Notes: a model not told the origin generated them from the sequence alone. A stretch of 47,441 bases of DNA from an uncultured Mycobacterium sp. (GCA_900078375.1 FLQS01000042.1:1-47441), one strand, 5' to 3'. Shown: positions 16,850 to 24,990, counted from the stretch's first letter. Numbers and translations: made by a program.

Positions 16850-17482
16850 ATGAAGCACAGCGGCCTGCTCGCCAAGGCGGTGCAGCGGTTCGGGTCGCCG
16901 ACGGCGGAGGGCAACCCGCAACGGATCCTGGACGCGGCGTTGAAGCAGTTCGAACTGTTCGGGATCCGCCGGTCCACCGTGGAGGACATCACCCGCCGAT
17001 CCGGGCTGGCGCGCGTCACGTTGTACCGGAACTTCGCGAACAAGGACGCCATCGTCGAGGCGGTGCTGCTGCGGGAACTCGAGCGGTTCCTCTCCGAGCT
17101 CGCCGCGGAGGCCGGCGGCTACGCCGAAGCCGAAGACAAACTGGTCGAAGGGTTTGTGTTCACGCTGACCACGATGCGGGAGCACGCATTGCTGCAGCGG
17201 TTGCTCGCCACCGAACCCGAGACCGTGCTGCCGTTCCTGACGGTCGAGGGAGACAGCGTCATCCAGACAGCGTCGTCGTTCCTCGCCCACCAACTGGCCG
17301 TTGCCCTCCCCAATGACCGCCGCACCCAGATCGAGCTGCTCGAGGTCGCCGAGGTGACCGTCCGGGTCATCGTGTCGTTCGTGCTGACACCCTCACAGAA
17401 CGTCGCCCTCGGCGATGACGACGCCGCCCGGTCGTTCGCTCGCCGGTACCTCGTTCCCCCGCTGCTGGGGTTGGTGGGCTAG
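16850..17482 (+). CDS. TetR/AcrR family transcriptional regulator
   Basis: 210 aa. HTH at about residues 20-70: NPQRILDAALKQFELFG, then TVEDITRRSGLARVTLYRNFANKD. The C-terminal domain is the variable ligand pocket. It is divergent from the diiron oxygenase/DUF4873 pair and most likely regulates it. No Shine-Dalgarno sequence precedes the ATG; a TACACT -10 box ends 6 nt upstream, so the mRNA is probably leaderless. Confidence 0.9.
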   Translation: MKHSGLLAKAVQRFGSPTAEGNPQRILDAALKQFELFGIRRSTVEDITRRSGLARVTLYRNFANKDAIVEAVLLRELERFLSELAAEAGGYAEAEDKLVEGFVFTLTTMREHALLQRLLATEPETVLPFLTVEGDSVIQTASSFLAHQLAVALPNDRRTQIELLEVAEVTVRVIVSFVLTPSQNVALGDDDAARSFARRYLVPPLLGLVG

Positions 17483-17780
17483 CCGTCAGCGGCATGTATG
17501 TGAAAGCGCCGCCCAGTCGAGCCGTTGGACGGCAAAGTTAATCGTCCGCCACTATCACCGTGTGTTTCGACATTGCCGCCATCCGATTCATCGGATTCGT
17601 TACTGATGCCATTCGCTTGCCGCGTCGAATGCGGGATGGAATACAGAACTGACACGCTCAGCAAACGTTAGCGAACTACATCGGCTACTCGCCACTCCGG
17701 ACAAGGCTTGTTGCCATTGCCACACAGCTTTCCCGTGGCTAACGTTCCACCGTGTCGACTGCTGGGAGACCCCGAGAAAT
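17483..17780. other. Intergenic region
   Basis: No gene or RNA seen. It has a 9-bp inverted repeat with distant arms (AACGTTAGC at 17664-17672, GCTAACGTT at 17738-17746). The base composition drops here compared with the left flank, marking entry to an accessory patch. Confidence 0.5.
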
Positions 17781-19115
17781 GTGTCTGTAGTGGAGCCAAA
17801 CGCCATCGAATCGGCGGCGATTGTCCTAGAAGCCTTAAAGCGATTTGCCCAGGATTGCCGCGAAGCCGATCACTCCTTCTGTACGTTGCCGGGGGCGTGT
17901 GAACGCACCTTGGCCGGCGAGATCGATCGGGCAGATTTCGACGCTCGCGCGCGCCGATATGACCTTGCGTCTCTCACATTTCCACCAACCTCTGAACCGC
18001 CTTCTCATACATGGTCAACCGCCGCCCTGTTTCGTGTTGTCGTCAAGACGTTGTTCGACGAGCCAGCGTGGTCGCTGTTCGCTCACCAAAGAACCGTCTG
18101 GCTTACGTCGGCGCTGGCCAGGCTCGGAGAACGTGGCATTCCAGCCGACGCAGTGGTCCGCACATACTTTGGTCCGCGTATCCGACGTCAGATAATTTTC
18201 GAAGTCGTGGGCGCACACCGCGCCATCGCCAGAGGCAAGGTGCGACTTCTACAGATTCCGCGTGCGTTGCGCGATTGGCTAGAGTTGGTCCCGCATCGTG
18301 AGACGTCAGATGAACTTCTGTACGACTGCTTAACTGGCTCACTCTCGACCCAGATCGAATCCTGGATACAGCATGGGGCACTCGTTCACTTGATTGCCTG
18401 GCGGCGAAACGCCGAGATGATCCAGGTCGCACCCGAAGATCGAGTGGTTGATGGAGGATTTGATGCGACGCGCTGGCTTGTAGACCGGTTTACCAGAACT
18501 CGGCTGGACGACTGGCACCGTGCCTCGCTGGATTGGGAGCTGGCGTACTTGTCGGAACCGTTGGCAACGGCAAGAACTGTCGGGGTATCCGCAAACGTCA
18601 TTTCAGAGCGACCTGTCTCAGAATCGATGGTCGTCAGGGCAATCTCGCGCCGCACCAGAGAACCCGCATTCAACGACGAAGTGTTCGGTGGCATGACCCA
18701 TGTTGAAATCATGGAAAATGTGATTGCCTTGGTGCTCCGCGATGAACGTTCAGCTGCTCTGGAACTCATTGGCAAAGCAGTCGAGGTTGCTCCCGGGGAT
18801 CTCGAGTTCGAACAAACCTTGGCATTCCTCCAGATTCCCGACCACTGCAGCGAGTCAGAAAAGCGACTTCTCGCCCTTCGGTCTCGTCGAGGAGTCCGTC
18901 AAGGCTTGGTCGCTGCGAGCGTCGCTATTTGTGCAATTCGGCAAGGCCGAGCAACCGATGCAGTCGCCGTCCTAACGGAACTCAAGGCGAGTGCGGACAC
19001 CGGACGCTACTGGTTGTGGTCGCCAGCCACATTGCTCGATGAGGAACCGGTACTTTCTGAGGCGTCGTCGCTGGCCGATTGGTCCGCGGCGGTGCTGACT
19101 GTCATCCATCGGTGA
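17781..19115 (+). CDS. Hypothetical protein, 444 aa
   Basis: Starts at a GTG after GAGA bases. A soluble protein with mixed helix, Trp-rich N-terminal half (HTWSTAALFRVVVKTLF) and a C-terminal region that reads like TPR-type helical repeats (RSAALELIGKAVEVAPGDLEFEQTLAFL). I do not recognise the family. Codon use and GC are lower than in the neighbours and the next genes are a toxin-antitoxin pair, so it was probably acquired horizontally. Its stop overlaps the convergent GNAT gene by 14 bp. Confidence 0.65.
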   Translation: MSVVEPNAIESAAIVLEALKRFAQDCREADHSFCTLPGACERTLAGEIDRADFDARARRYDLASLTFPPTSEPPSHTWSTAALFRVVVKTLFDEPAWSLFAHQRTVWLTSALARLGERGIPADAVVRTYFGPRIRRQIIFEVVGAHRAIARGKVRLLQIPRALRDWLELVPHRETSDELLYDCLTGSLSTQIESWIQHGALVHLIAWRRNAEMIQVAPEDRVVDGGFDATRWLVDRFTRTRLDDWHRASLDWELAYLSEPLATARTVGVSANVISERPVSESMVVRAISRRTREPAFNDEVFGGMTHVEIMENVIALVLRDERSAALELIGKAVEVAPGDLEFEQTLAFLQIPDHCSESEKRLLALRSRRGVRQGLVAASVAICAIRQGRATDAVAVLTELKASADTGRYWLWSPATLLDEEPVLSEASSLADWSAAVLTVIHR

Positions 19116-19632
19116 GCGATTGATATCTTGCCGCGATCGCCTTCATGGGCAAGAAGAGATGCAGTGGGTCAACCGGCGACGGCTGAAATTCTGCGTGATG
19201 TAGATAAAAGTCTCGAGCGGTGTCGTCGCGCGCGTGGACGAGCAACGCAGGTGCGGCCACGGATTGCGTCAACGTCAGGGCGCGGCGGATTCCGTTCTCC
19301 AGCAAGCCCCACCCCAAGCCTCGGCCCTGCCATTCGACGTCTACTGCGAGCCGTGCCAGCAGGAAGCATGGGACCGACTCGGGGGCTCGTTTGGCAATTG
19401 CTTCGGGCGCCGCGCTGCGTTCGTATCCAGCGACGGTAATCGCGTAATAGCCAACAACGCGACCATCAAACGTTGTTACGTAGGTGGTCGCGTTGTTGGC
19501 TCGCTGGTTCTGCCAGCTGTACTTCTGGAGCCACTCATCAAGCTCGGTGGCACCGGACTCGAAACCAGTACGGTCGTGAGCTTTGGAGAGCTTTTCGGGC
19601 TTGCTGGGCTTTGCTGAATCCTGTGCCGTCAT
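19102..19632 (-). CDS. GNAT acetyltransferase toxin (TacT-like)
   Basis: 176 aa GNAT fold. The acetyl-CoA pyrophosphate loop is QGRGLG at residues 102-107, and the late Tyr143 in DFYLHHAEF matches the catalytic Tyr of TacT-type toxins. Such toxins acetylate the amino group of aminoacyl-tRNA and stop translation. It begins 9 nt after the DUF1778 antitoxin gene, the standard order. Related DUF1778/GNAT pairs occur in mycobacteria. The tRNA target is not predictable. Confidence 0.88.
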   Translation of the reverse strand: MTAQDSAKPSKPEKLSKAHDRTGFESGATELDEWLQKYSWQNQRANNATTYVTTFDGRVVGYYAITVAGYERSAAPEAIAKRAPESVPCFLLARLAVDVEWQGRGLGWGLLENGIRRALTLTQSVAAPALLVHARDDTARDFYLHHAEFQPSPVDPLHLFLPMKAIAARYQSLTDG

Positions 19633-19641
19633 TGCTCGCTG

Positions 19642-19959
19642 TCAATCGTCTTCGGCAAACGGACTCTCACGCCGCAGAAGTCGATCGAGCTTGGGCATCG
19701 ACTCCAATGGAGCGTCAAGTAGGGCTTGGAATTCAACCCACTGCTCTTCGGTGGCAACGAACCACTTGCGATCGGCGAGAACCCGCTCAGCGCTCTCCAG
19801 AACGCTGCCCAAGATGAAGTCAGTGACAGTGCTGTCAGTGGCTTCGGCGGCTTGGCGTATCAGCTGCTGCTGCTGGAAGCTTGCACGGAAGTTCAGACGC
19901 TGGTCACGGGTAGTCTTCGTCGTGGTGGCGTCGAGGTTGCTCATGATTGCCTCACTCAT
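19642..19959 (-). CDS. DUF1778 family antitoxin (TacA-like)
   Basis: 105 aa. A ribbon-helix-helix N-terminus (DQRLNFRASFQQQQLIRQAAE) is followed by the DUF1778 helical part and an acidic C-terminal tail that neutralises the GNAT toxin. Such antitoxins bind their own promoter as dimers. Two near-identical 14-bp elements upstream (19963-20022) are the likely operator. The start at 19959 has an alternative ATG at 19944. Chromosomal maintenance or phage-related function is inferred for the pair. Confidence 0.9.
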   Translation of the reverse strand: MSEAIMSNLDATTTKTTRDQRLNFRASFQQQQLIRQAAEATDSTVTDFILGSVLESAERVLADRKWFVATEEQWVEFQALLDAPLESMPKLDRLLRRESPFAEDD

Positions 19960-19962
19960 TCG

Positions 19963-20022
19963 GTACGTCCAATGTACATACAGCTCTGCGGAAGGTCAAC
20001 CGCCCGCTGTACGTACGATGTA
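19963..20022. promoter_or_regulatory. Direct repeats, candidate TA autoregulatory operator
   Basis: GTACGTCCAATGTA at 19963-19976 and GTACGTACGATGTA at 20009-20022 share 11 of 14 positions and are 46 bp apart. They lie immediately upstream of the DUF1778 antitoxin start, where RHH antitoxins bind repeated sites. Confidence 0.5.
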
Positions 20023-20123
20023 TGCACATTAACACCTCGCCGCGACAAACCGCCACCACCGACTCCTTGACCAACTCCGCACCGCGGCCGGCGTGCAATG
20101 ACCGACCTGACTCGCCAATCCCG

Positions 20124-20852
20124 TCAACGTGGCAATCCATCAGGATTGGTGAGGGTGGCAATGAGACCGGTCAGCAACAGGTCAAGGCCTCGGTCGAGTT
20201 CGGCGGCTCCGTCGTAAGAGACGAGAGCCGGTGCGACGGCTCGCAATTGGGGGAACTCAGTGATGGGCAACCGGTGCAGGCCGAGCTGTAAGACGTGATC
20301 GGTCTCCTCGGGCCGCTCGATGACTTCCTGCAATTCGTCGAGAACGTGGCCGTTCAAGTAGGCGAACAGCACTCGATAGATGTGCAGTGCATCGTCTCCG
20401 GTGAACCCGGCCGAGGTGAGCAGAGTAAGAACATCTTCGAGAGGTCGCAGGGTGCCCGGCGGCCGCTGACCGAGCGGAGTGGATAGCGGTCGAGTTACCA
20501 GTAGCGGCACGACATTCGGGTGGGTAAGAGCCAGTTGACGGAAGTGGTGGGCAACTACTCGTAACTGGCGTGCCCAATCGGGATCAGTGGTGTCGACCGA
20601 GAGCTGGCTCAATACGATTTCGGCAACACCATCGAGCACTGCGGCCTTGTTGGGGACATGACGGTAGAGCACCGTCGTGTCGCGTTCCACCGCTTCGCTG
20701 AGCCGACGCATGGACAGTGCATCGATGCCGTCGCGGTCGATGATCCCCAGTGCGGCGCTCAGGATCAGCGCTCGGCTGACCTGGCCGCCAGGTGACCCGG
20801 CCGGTGCGGATGGTTCCTCGCGCTCGGGGGGTGGGTTGGTCGGGAGTTGCAT
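20124..20852 (-). CDS. TetR family transcriptional regulator (TetR_C type)
   Basis: 242 aa. HTH at about residues 25-75: SRALILSAALGIIDRDG, then SMRRLSEAVERDTTVLYRHVPNK, the class with a TetR_C tail. I use the ATG at 20852, preceded by GGGAGG; the longer frame from 21104 is a shadow. It is divergent from the small-protein stress operon that begins at 20982. A 10-bp inverted repeat in the gap is the likely operator, so the TetR probably represses that operon and itself. Ligand unknown. Confidence 0.9.
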   Translation of the reverse strand: MQLPTNPPPEREEPSAPAGSPGGQVSRALILSAALGIIDRDGIDALSMRRLSEAVERDTTVLYRHVPNKAAVLDGVAEIVLSQLSVDTTDPDWARQLRVVAHHFRQLALTHPNVVPLLVTRPLSTPLGQRPPGTLRPLEDVLTLLTSAGFTGDDALHIYRVLFAYLNGHVLDELQEVIERPEETDHVLQLGLHRLPITEFPQLRAVAPALVSYDGAAELDRGLDLLLTGLIATLTNPDGLPR

Positions 20853-20880
20853 CCTCGGAACACCTCCCTTCGTCGCTTGC

Positions 20881-20921
20881 AGTGTGGACAACACTGTACG
20901 TCTGCTATGTCTGTCCACACT
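20881..20921. promoter_or_regulatory. Perfect 10-bp inverted repeat, candidate TetR operator
   Basis: AGTGTGGACA at 20881-20890 and its exact complement TGTCCACACT at 20912-20921, 21-bp spacer. The 7-mer ACACTGT also recurs directly at 20891 and 20917. It abuts the -35 box of the small-protein operon, so occupancy would block it. Confidence 0.6.
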
Positions 20922-20922
20922 G

Positions 20923-20951
20923 TTGACATACAGCGTCGGGGGGCGTCTACT
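20923..20951 (+). promoter_or_regulatory. Candidate SigA-type promoter of the small-protein operon
   Basis: TTGACA at 20923-20928, then TCTACT at 20946-20951 with a 17-bp spacer. It lies upstream of the GTG at 20982 and overlaps the end of the operator. Confidence 0.4.
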
Positions 20952-20981
20952 TGGACATCTACCGGAATCAGAGGCATCGCC

Positions 20982-21422
20982 GTGATCATCATCATTGGAT
21001 TGGTCGTTTTCTTCGTCGCCCTGGTAGCGGGGATGGTCGGTGTCCTCGGCAATGCCGGTAACGCCCACCCGTTGACGGAGAACTTTTCGGTATTCGGCTA
21101 TCACGTCACCGGGTCGACGGGAACGCTGTTCCTTTTCGGGATCGTGGTCGGAGCGGTCGCCATGCTCGGAATGAGCGCGCTATTGGCCGGCGCGAGTCGC
21201 AGTGCCCGCCGCGGGCGCGATGCGCGTCGCGATCTCCGACAGTCCCAACGGGAGACGGCTTACTTGAGCCGGGACCGCGAAGCGCTCCTGGAAACCCAGG
21301 GCGCCACACAAGACACCCGGCGTTCGCCGGACTCCTGGCTCCGGGACCGCTGGTCTCGCCATCGGCGTCCCGTCGCCACCAATTCTGTGGCGCAACCCGG
21401 TAGCACCGATCACGTTCGGTAG
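20982..21422 (+). CDS. Two-TM small membrane protein with charged cytosolic tail
   Basis: 146 aa from a GTG with AGAGG 7 nt upstream. This start is downstream of the promoter and begins directly with the first TM segment (IIIIGLVVFFVALVAGMVGVLG). A conserved extracytoplasmic hairpin, FSVFGYHVTGSTGTLF, is followed by a second TM (FGIVVGAVAMLGMSALLAG) and a basic, coiled tail (RRGRDARRDLRQSQRETAYL). This layout is widespread in actinobacteria beside stress genes; its function is unknown. First gene of a tight four-gene operon. Confidence 0.8.
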   Translation: MIIIIGLVVFFVALVAGMVGVLGNAGNAHPLTENFSVFGYHVTGSTGTLFLFGIVVGAVAMLGMSALLAGASRSARRGRDARRDLRQSQRETAYLSRDREALLETQGATQDTRRSPDSWLRDRWSRHRRPVATNSVAQPGSTDHVR

Positions 21423-21452
21423 TCAGCCATCACCTCCAAACGAAGGACTGCA

Positions 21453-21626
21453 ATGAGCATCGCCAAGAAGTTCGCCCACAAAGCAGAAACAGCGAAGGGT
21501 TCGGTCAAGAAGTACTTCGGTTTCGCGACCGGTAACAGCCGGCTGCACAGGGAGGGTCGCATCGATCAGGCGAAGGGGAACGCCAAACAGGCCGCCGACA
21601 AAGCCAAAGACGTCTTCAAGTCCTGA
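21453..21626 (+). CDS. CsbD-like small stress protein
   Basis: 57 aa, MSIAKKFAHKAETAKGSVKKY onward. Lys-rich and helical with the repeated GxAKGNAKQAADKAKD pattern of CsbD-type general-stress proteins. It starts 30 nt after the preceding gene and ends 42 nt before the next. In Bacillus the family belongs to the SigB regulon; here a SigF-class sigma gene lies just downstream on the opposite strand, which fits a stress-regulon setting. The protein is below the usual length cut for automatic gene calls. Confidence 0.8.
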   Translation: MSIAKKFAHKAETAKGSVKKYFGFATGNSRLHREGRIDQAKGNAKQAADKAKDVFKS

Positions 21627-21668
21627 TACCGCCCGCCACAACCATCTAACAGAAATCAGGCAACAACC

Positions 21669-21824
21669 ATGATCGTGCTCGGAATCATCCTCCTCATCGC
21701 CGGATTCGTCCTCAAGATCTCGATCCTGTGGACCATCGGAATCATCCTCGTCGTCATCGGTGCTGTGCTGTGGGTCCTGGGATCAATGGGCCGGCCCGTC
21801 GGCGGTCGCCGTCACTACTACTAA
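21669..21824 (+). CDS. DUF6131-like 51-aa membrane protein
   Basis: MIVLGIILLIAGFVLKISILW opens two closely spaced hydrophobic segments, and the protein ends in MGRPVGGRRHYY, a conserved basic/aromatic tail. A near copy lies at 47186-47341. Small two-helix membrane proteins of this type are frequent in mycobacteria. Role unknown; by position it belongs to the small-protein stress operon. Confidence 0.8.
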   Translation: MIVLGIILLIAGFVLKISILWTIGIILVVIGAVLWVLGSMGRPVGGRRHYY

Positions 21825-21868
21825 CTCGCACAACATAATCCGTGCCAAGCGAGACTAAGGAAAAGCAC

Positions 21869-22072
21869 ATGATGCGCATCGTCACACTCGTGGTGGTCGT
21901 CTGGTTGGTCATCGGCGCAGTTGCTTCCTGGCAGCGCGGGTACTTCACCAATGCGGCCCAGAACTGCGCGAGTGCGGGGACTACCGCGGTCACGGTGATC
22001 GCGGGCCCGCTGAACTACTTCGGCTTCAATCCCAGGGTCACTGACTGCAACGTGCCCAAACCAAGCTCATAA
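21869..22072 (+). CDS. Small exported/membrane protein
   Basis: 67 aa (ATG at 21869, with AAGGA 7 nt upstream; a second ATG follows at 21872). A TM or uncleaved signal (RIVTLVVVVWLVIGAVASW) is followed by a short external domain with two cysteines (QNCASAGTTAVTVIAGPLN and VTDCNVP), probably disulfide bonded. Similar small proteins accompany CsbD/DUF6131 genes in other mycobacteria. Last gene of the operon; its stop faces the sigma gene. Confidence 0.7.
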   Translation: MMRIVTLVVVVWLVIGAVASWQRGYFTNAAQNCASAGTTAVTVIAGPLNYFGFNPRVTDCNVPKPSS

Positions 22073-22152
22073 CCCCGACTCGTCGACCTGGAGTTGCGTC
22101 TGCGGCCATCGATGGCCACGCGCATCGAACGGTTTGAGTCATGTCGAGCAAC

Positions 22153-22944
22153 TCACGCCGTCGCCGCTAATTCGGGCTCCCCCGCATGGGAACGCAGGGT
22201 GTCGAGCGCCTTTGCGAGCAGCCGAGAGACGTGCATTTGCGAGCAGCCGACGCGCTCGGCGATCTGAGTCTGGGTGAGGTTATCGAAAAACCTGAGGGTC
22301 AGGACGATACGCTGCCGCTCGGGCAGTGCGGCAATCAAGGGACGGACCGTTTCGACGTTGAGCACCTTCTCCAGATTCGGGTCCATCTCGCCAAAAGTGT
22401 CGCTCAAGGCTCTGGGACCGTCGTCTGATCCCACAGGTGCATCGGTCGACACTGTGGCGTAGTTGCCACCACCGATCGTCGCTTGCACAACCAGCTCTCG
22501 GTCGATACCGAGGTAGTGCGCAATTTCGGTGGCGGTCGGTGCTCGATTGAGTCGCTGCGACAGGTCGGCACGTGCCCTAACCATATGCGGCTGAAGCTCT
22601 TTGATACCACGAGGCACCTTGACGGCCCACCCGTAGTCACGGAAGTGACGCCGGACCTCGCCCATCATTGTCGGGACGGCGAAGGACAGAAACGCTGCAC
22701 CGGTGTCGACGTCGAAGCGGTTGACGGAGTTGACCAAGCCGACTCGTGCGGCCTGCACAAGATCGTCGAATGGCTCGCCACGCCCGCGATAGCGCCGCGC
22801 GATGTGGTCGGCGAGCGGCAGACTGCGCTCGATGATGGCTTGCCGGAGACGGCGAAATGCCGGCGACCCCGCGTCAAGTTGCTTGAGGCGCCAGAACATC
22901 TGCGTCACTTCCGAATAATCTGAATTGGCACTCAAGGCAGGCAT
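22153..22944 (-). CDS. SigB/SigF/SigG-class stress sigma factor
   Basis: 263 aa. Region 2 contains PFDDLVQAARVGLVNSVNRFD (the core-binding and -10 recognition helices), region 3 follows at about 120-165, and region 4 has the HTH LTQTQIAERVGCSQMHVSRLL. The start at 22944 has AGGGAG about 8 nt upstream; the frame from 22971 is longer without a signal. No anti-sigma (RsbW-type) or anti-anti-sigma gene is adjacent, unlike the rsbW-sigF operon of M. tuberculosis. A GTTT-N16-GGGTAC promoter sits upstream, so it may activate itself. It is a SigF paralogue; the exact class is uncertain. Confidence 0.92.
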   Translation of the reverse strand: MPALSANSDYSEVTQMFWRLKQLDAGSPAFRRLRQAIIERSLPLADHIARRYRGRGEPFDDLVQAARVGLVNSVNRFDVDTGAAFLSFAVPTMMGEVRRHFRDYGWAVKVPRGIKELQPHMVRARADLSQRLNRAPTATEIAHYLGIDRELVVQATIGGGNYATVSTDAPVGSDDGPRALSDTFGEMDPNLEKVLNVETVRPLIAALPERQRIVLTLRFFDNLTQTQIAERVGCSQMHVSRLLAKALDTLRSHAGEPELAATA

Positions 22945-23008
22945 CAGCAAGCTCCCTATGATTCGCCGCAAGTAATCACCGGCTCGAATCTGAACCTGCC
23001 GTCGCGGA

Positions 23009-23034
23009 GTACCCCGCCGCTCACCAGGCTAAAC
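23009..23034 (-). promoter_or_regulatory. SigF-type promoter for the sigma gene
   Basis: On the minus strand GTTT (23034-23031), a 16-bp spacer, then GGGTAC (23014-23009). This fits the GTTT-N15-17-GGGTA(T/C) SigF consensus. It is about 65 bp from the ATG at 22944, implying autoregulation or control by another SigF paralogue. Confidence 0.7.
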
Positions 23035-23067
23035 GTTCAGAGCGTGCTCACCGCACCGCTACCAGTC

Positions 23068-23733
23068 TCAGCCGGGGAGCTGAGCCAGCCAGTCCGAATC
23101 TTCGTCGACCGGCTGGTCGTTGATCACCACGAGTGGGACTCCTGGCTCAGGAAATTGGTGTAGGACAACAAGATTGTTGGCCGCAACCACATGCGGGTCG
23201 AAGCCGATCGGCAGGCCGATCCGAATGAGATCCTGGGCCAGTTGAGGCGCGCCAACCTGATTGGCCACGTCGGCCAGCTGGTCGTTGCTCAGGTCCGTGG
23301 GCCCACCCTCCTTGGGCTGAAGGTCTGAGGAATAGATCGCCTCGATGAAGCGCCACGTCACGTCACTCGATCGCGATTGGTCGGCCACCACGTAGGCCGC
23401 ATAGATCGCTCGGCTGTCGTACGTGCCACTGGCGGAGTACTTGTCGAGGAAGTCCACGAAGCGCAGGTTGACGCGCAGCGCGCCGGTCTCTACGCGTCTA
23501 CCTATCTTGTCGCCCTGAGCCCGCACGAACTTGCCGCTGAACGGGCACAGCGGATCCACGTAGAGATCGATCTGCCCCAGCGCGTCGGGGTCGCCTATCG
23601 ACAGCGCATCACCAGCCGGTGCGGCCACGGCCGCCTGCGCGACGCCGCTTGGTCCGCACATGAGGAGCGCCGCCAGCAGGCCAAGGACCGCGCCGACAGC
23701 TCGAAGCGGTCGGCTCGTTGATCGTGCGTTCAT
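23068..23733 (-). CDS. DsbA-fold exported protein with a CPFS active site
   Basis: 221 aa. A signal peptide (LRAVGAVLGLLAALLMC to AQA) directs export. The mature part is a thioredoxin/DsbA fold with insert. The active site is CPFS in DPLCPFSGKF, i.e. one catalytic Cys followed by Ser instead of CxxC. VPLVVIND near the C-terminus is the cis-Pro loop. A one-cysteine protein cannot make a normal intramolecular disulfide, so it may be an isomerase or reductase-type factor, or act on a single partner Cys. I chose the ATG at 23733 over the longer frame. Confidence 0.8.
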   Translation of the reverse strand: MNARSTSRPLRAVGAVLGLLAALLMCGPSGVAQAAVAAPAGDALSIGDPDALGQIDLYVDPLCPFSGKFVRAQGDKIGRRVETGALRVNLRFVDFLDKYSASGTYDSRAIYAAYVVADQSRSSDVTWRFIEAIYSSDLQPKEGGPTDLSNDQLADVANQVGAPQLAQDLIRIGLPIGFDPHVVAANNLVVLHQFPEPGVPLVVINDQPVDEDSDWLAQLPG

Positions 23734-23818
23734 GGGACCATCATGCCGTCCCGCTCGATGACGACGAACAGCGCGATGCAACCAGGGTCGAAATCACTGT
23801 CGCACAGCAATTTTCAGC

Positions 23819-24529
23819 TCAACTCGCGACGTAGACCGTATTGGTCGAGTACCCGCCGGTCAGCGGGTTGGGGAACCGGATGACGGATGCCTCGGACTGG
23901 CCGAAGACTGCGGCGAGGACGGCCTCGAACTCCGGGTCGGGTGGATCATCGGACCACAGCGCGAAGACTCCGCCAGGATGCAGGTGGCCGACGAGCTTTC
24001 CCAATCCCTCCGGCGTGTAGAACGCAGAGTGGCTCGGCTGCAGGACGTGTCGCGGCGTGTGGTCGATATCGAGAAGGATGGCGTGAAAGCGCCGGCCCGG
24101 TGTCTCCGGATCGAAACCAGCGTCGCTGTCGGACATGGCGAAGAAGTCGCCCCGTTGCAGGCGCACCCGCGGATCCGAGGCCAGTTCGGCGGTGTCGGGA
24201 AGCAACCGACGCTGATGCCAGCCGATGACCTCTCCGAGTGCTTCCACCACGACCAGTGAACGAACGCGGGGATCGTCAAGGGCTGTCTGTGCGGTATAGC
24301 CGAGTCCCAATCCCCCGACGACGACATCGAGGTCGCCATCGACCGCCTGGGCCAGGCCGAGGCGTGCGAGCGCTACCTCGGCCGCGGTGAATAGGCTCGA
24401 CATCAGGAACTCGTCGCCGAGCTTGACCTCGAAGACGTCGACGTTCAGGGACGGCTCGATGCGTCTGCGCAGGCTGATGGTTCCCATGGGGGTTTCGGAC
24501 CAGTCGAGTTCCTCGAACCGTGCACTCAC
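23819..24529 (-). CDS. Spermidine synthase-like methyltransferase-fold protein
   Basis: 236 aa. The nucleotide-binding strand-loop VVVGGLGLGYTAQTALDD and the acidic VVVEALGEVIGWHQR match the spermidine-synthase/SAM-methyltransferase core, and AILLDIDHTP the second acidic position. The polyamine-synthase Asp residues are not clearly all present, so substrate and reaction are open. GTG start at 24529 is used because the upstream 32 residues are Arg-rich and unlike the family. It stands alone between the DsbA-like gene and a divergent lipoprotein gene. Confidence 0.7.
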   Translation of the reverse strand: MSARFEELDWSETPMGTISLRRRIEPSLNVDVFEVKLGDEFLMSSLFTAAEVALARLGLAQAVDGDLDVVVGGLGLGYTAQTALDDPRVRSLVVVEALGEVIGWHQRRLLPDTAELASDPRVRLQRGDFFAMSDSDAGFDPETPGRRFHAILLDIDHTPRHVLQPSHSAFYTPEGLGKLVGHLHPGGVFALWSDDPPDPEFEAVLAAVFGQSEASVIRFPNPLTGGYSTNTVYVAS

Positions 24530-24705
24530 GATGCACCACCGGCCCGCCCGCAATATCGTTCGCCGAGAGTGTCTCGGCGAACGAAGCCTACAGACAGTAA
24601 GCGGCTCGGCACCGCCGTCACTCAACGGGCATGCGCTTCTGGGTTTCGATTCCGTGATTTCTGTGAATTACCTCCGTGCTATTGCCCACGCGAGAGAGGT
24701 CCTCA

Positions 24706-24990
24706 GTGAAGCGAATCGTCTACTCCGTCTTGGCGGCTTCGGCGGCGACAGCTGTCATAAGCGGCTGCTCGGCATCCGAGATCGTCAACACCGGCGGCGA
24801 CACGAAATGCAAGGACTTCGTCACCCAGGACGAGAAAAAGCAAAACGACGAAGTCAGCAAGATGCTGAAAGACAGCAGCGGTAAGGATCCGACGAATCTG
24901 GAGATCACCGCGACCAAGACCTCGGTCACGCTCTATTGCAAGACTCTCGGCAAGGAGGACACGAAGATTTCAGAGGCGCCGCACGGCTGA
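24706..24990 (+). CDS. Small lipoprotein, possibly HdeA-like
   Basis: 94 aa. GTG start with GAGAGAGG about 6 nt upstream. Signal peptide ends in the lipobox ISGC. The mature domain has two Cys (GDTKCKDFV and TLYCKTL) and the C..F / V..YC pattern of the HdeA acid-stress chaperone family, plus many Lys/Asp. If it is HdeA-like it would guard exported proteins at low pH; that is inference. The chromosomal flank of the island begins just after it. Confidence 0.65.
   Translation: MKRIVYSVLAASAATAVISGCSASEIVNTGGDTKCKDFVTQDEKKQNDEVSKMLKDSSGKDPTNLEITATKTSVTLYCKTLGKEDTKISEAPHG

Noticed and set aside
17664..17746. AACGTTAGC / GCTAACGTT distant inverted repeat
   Set aside because: 65-bp loop and only 9-bp arms; could be chance, so not called an operator.
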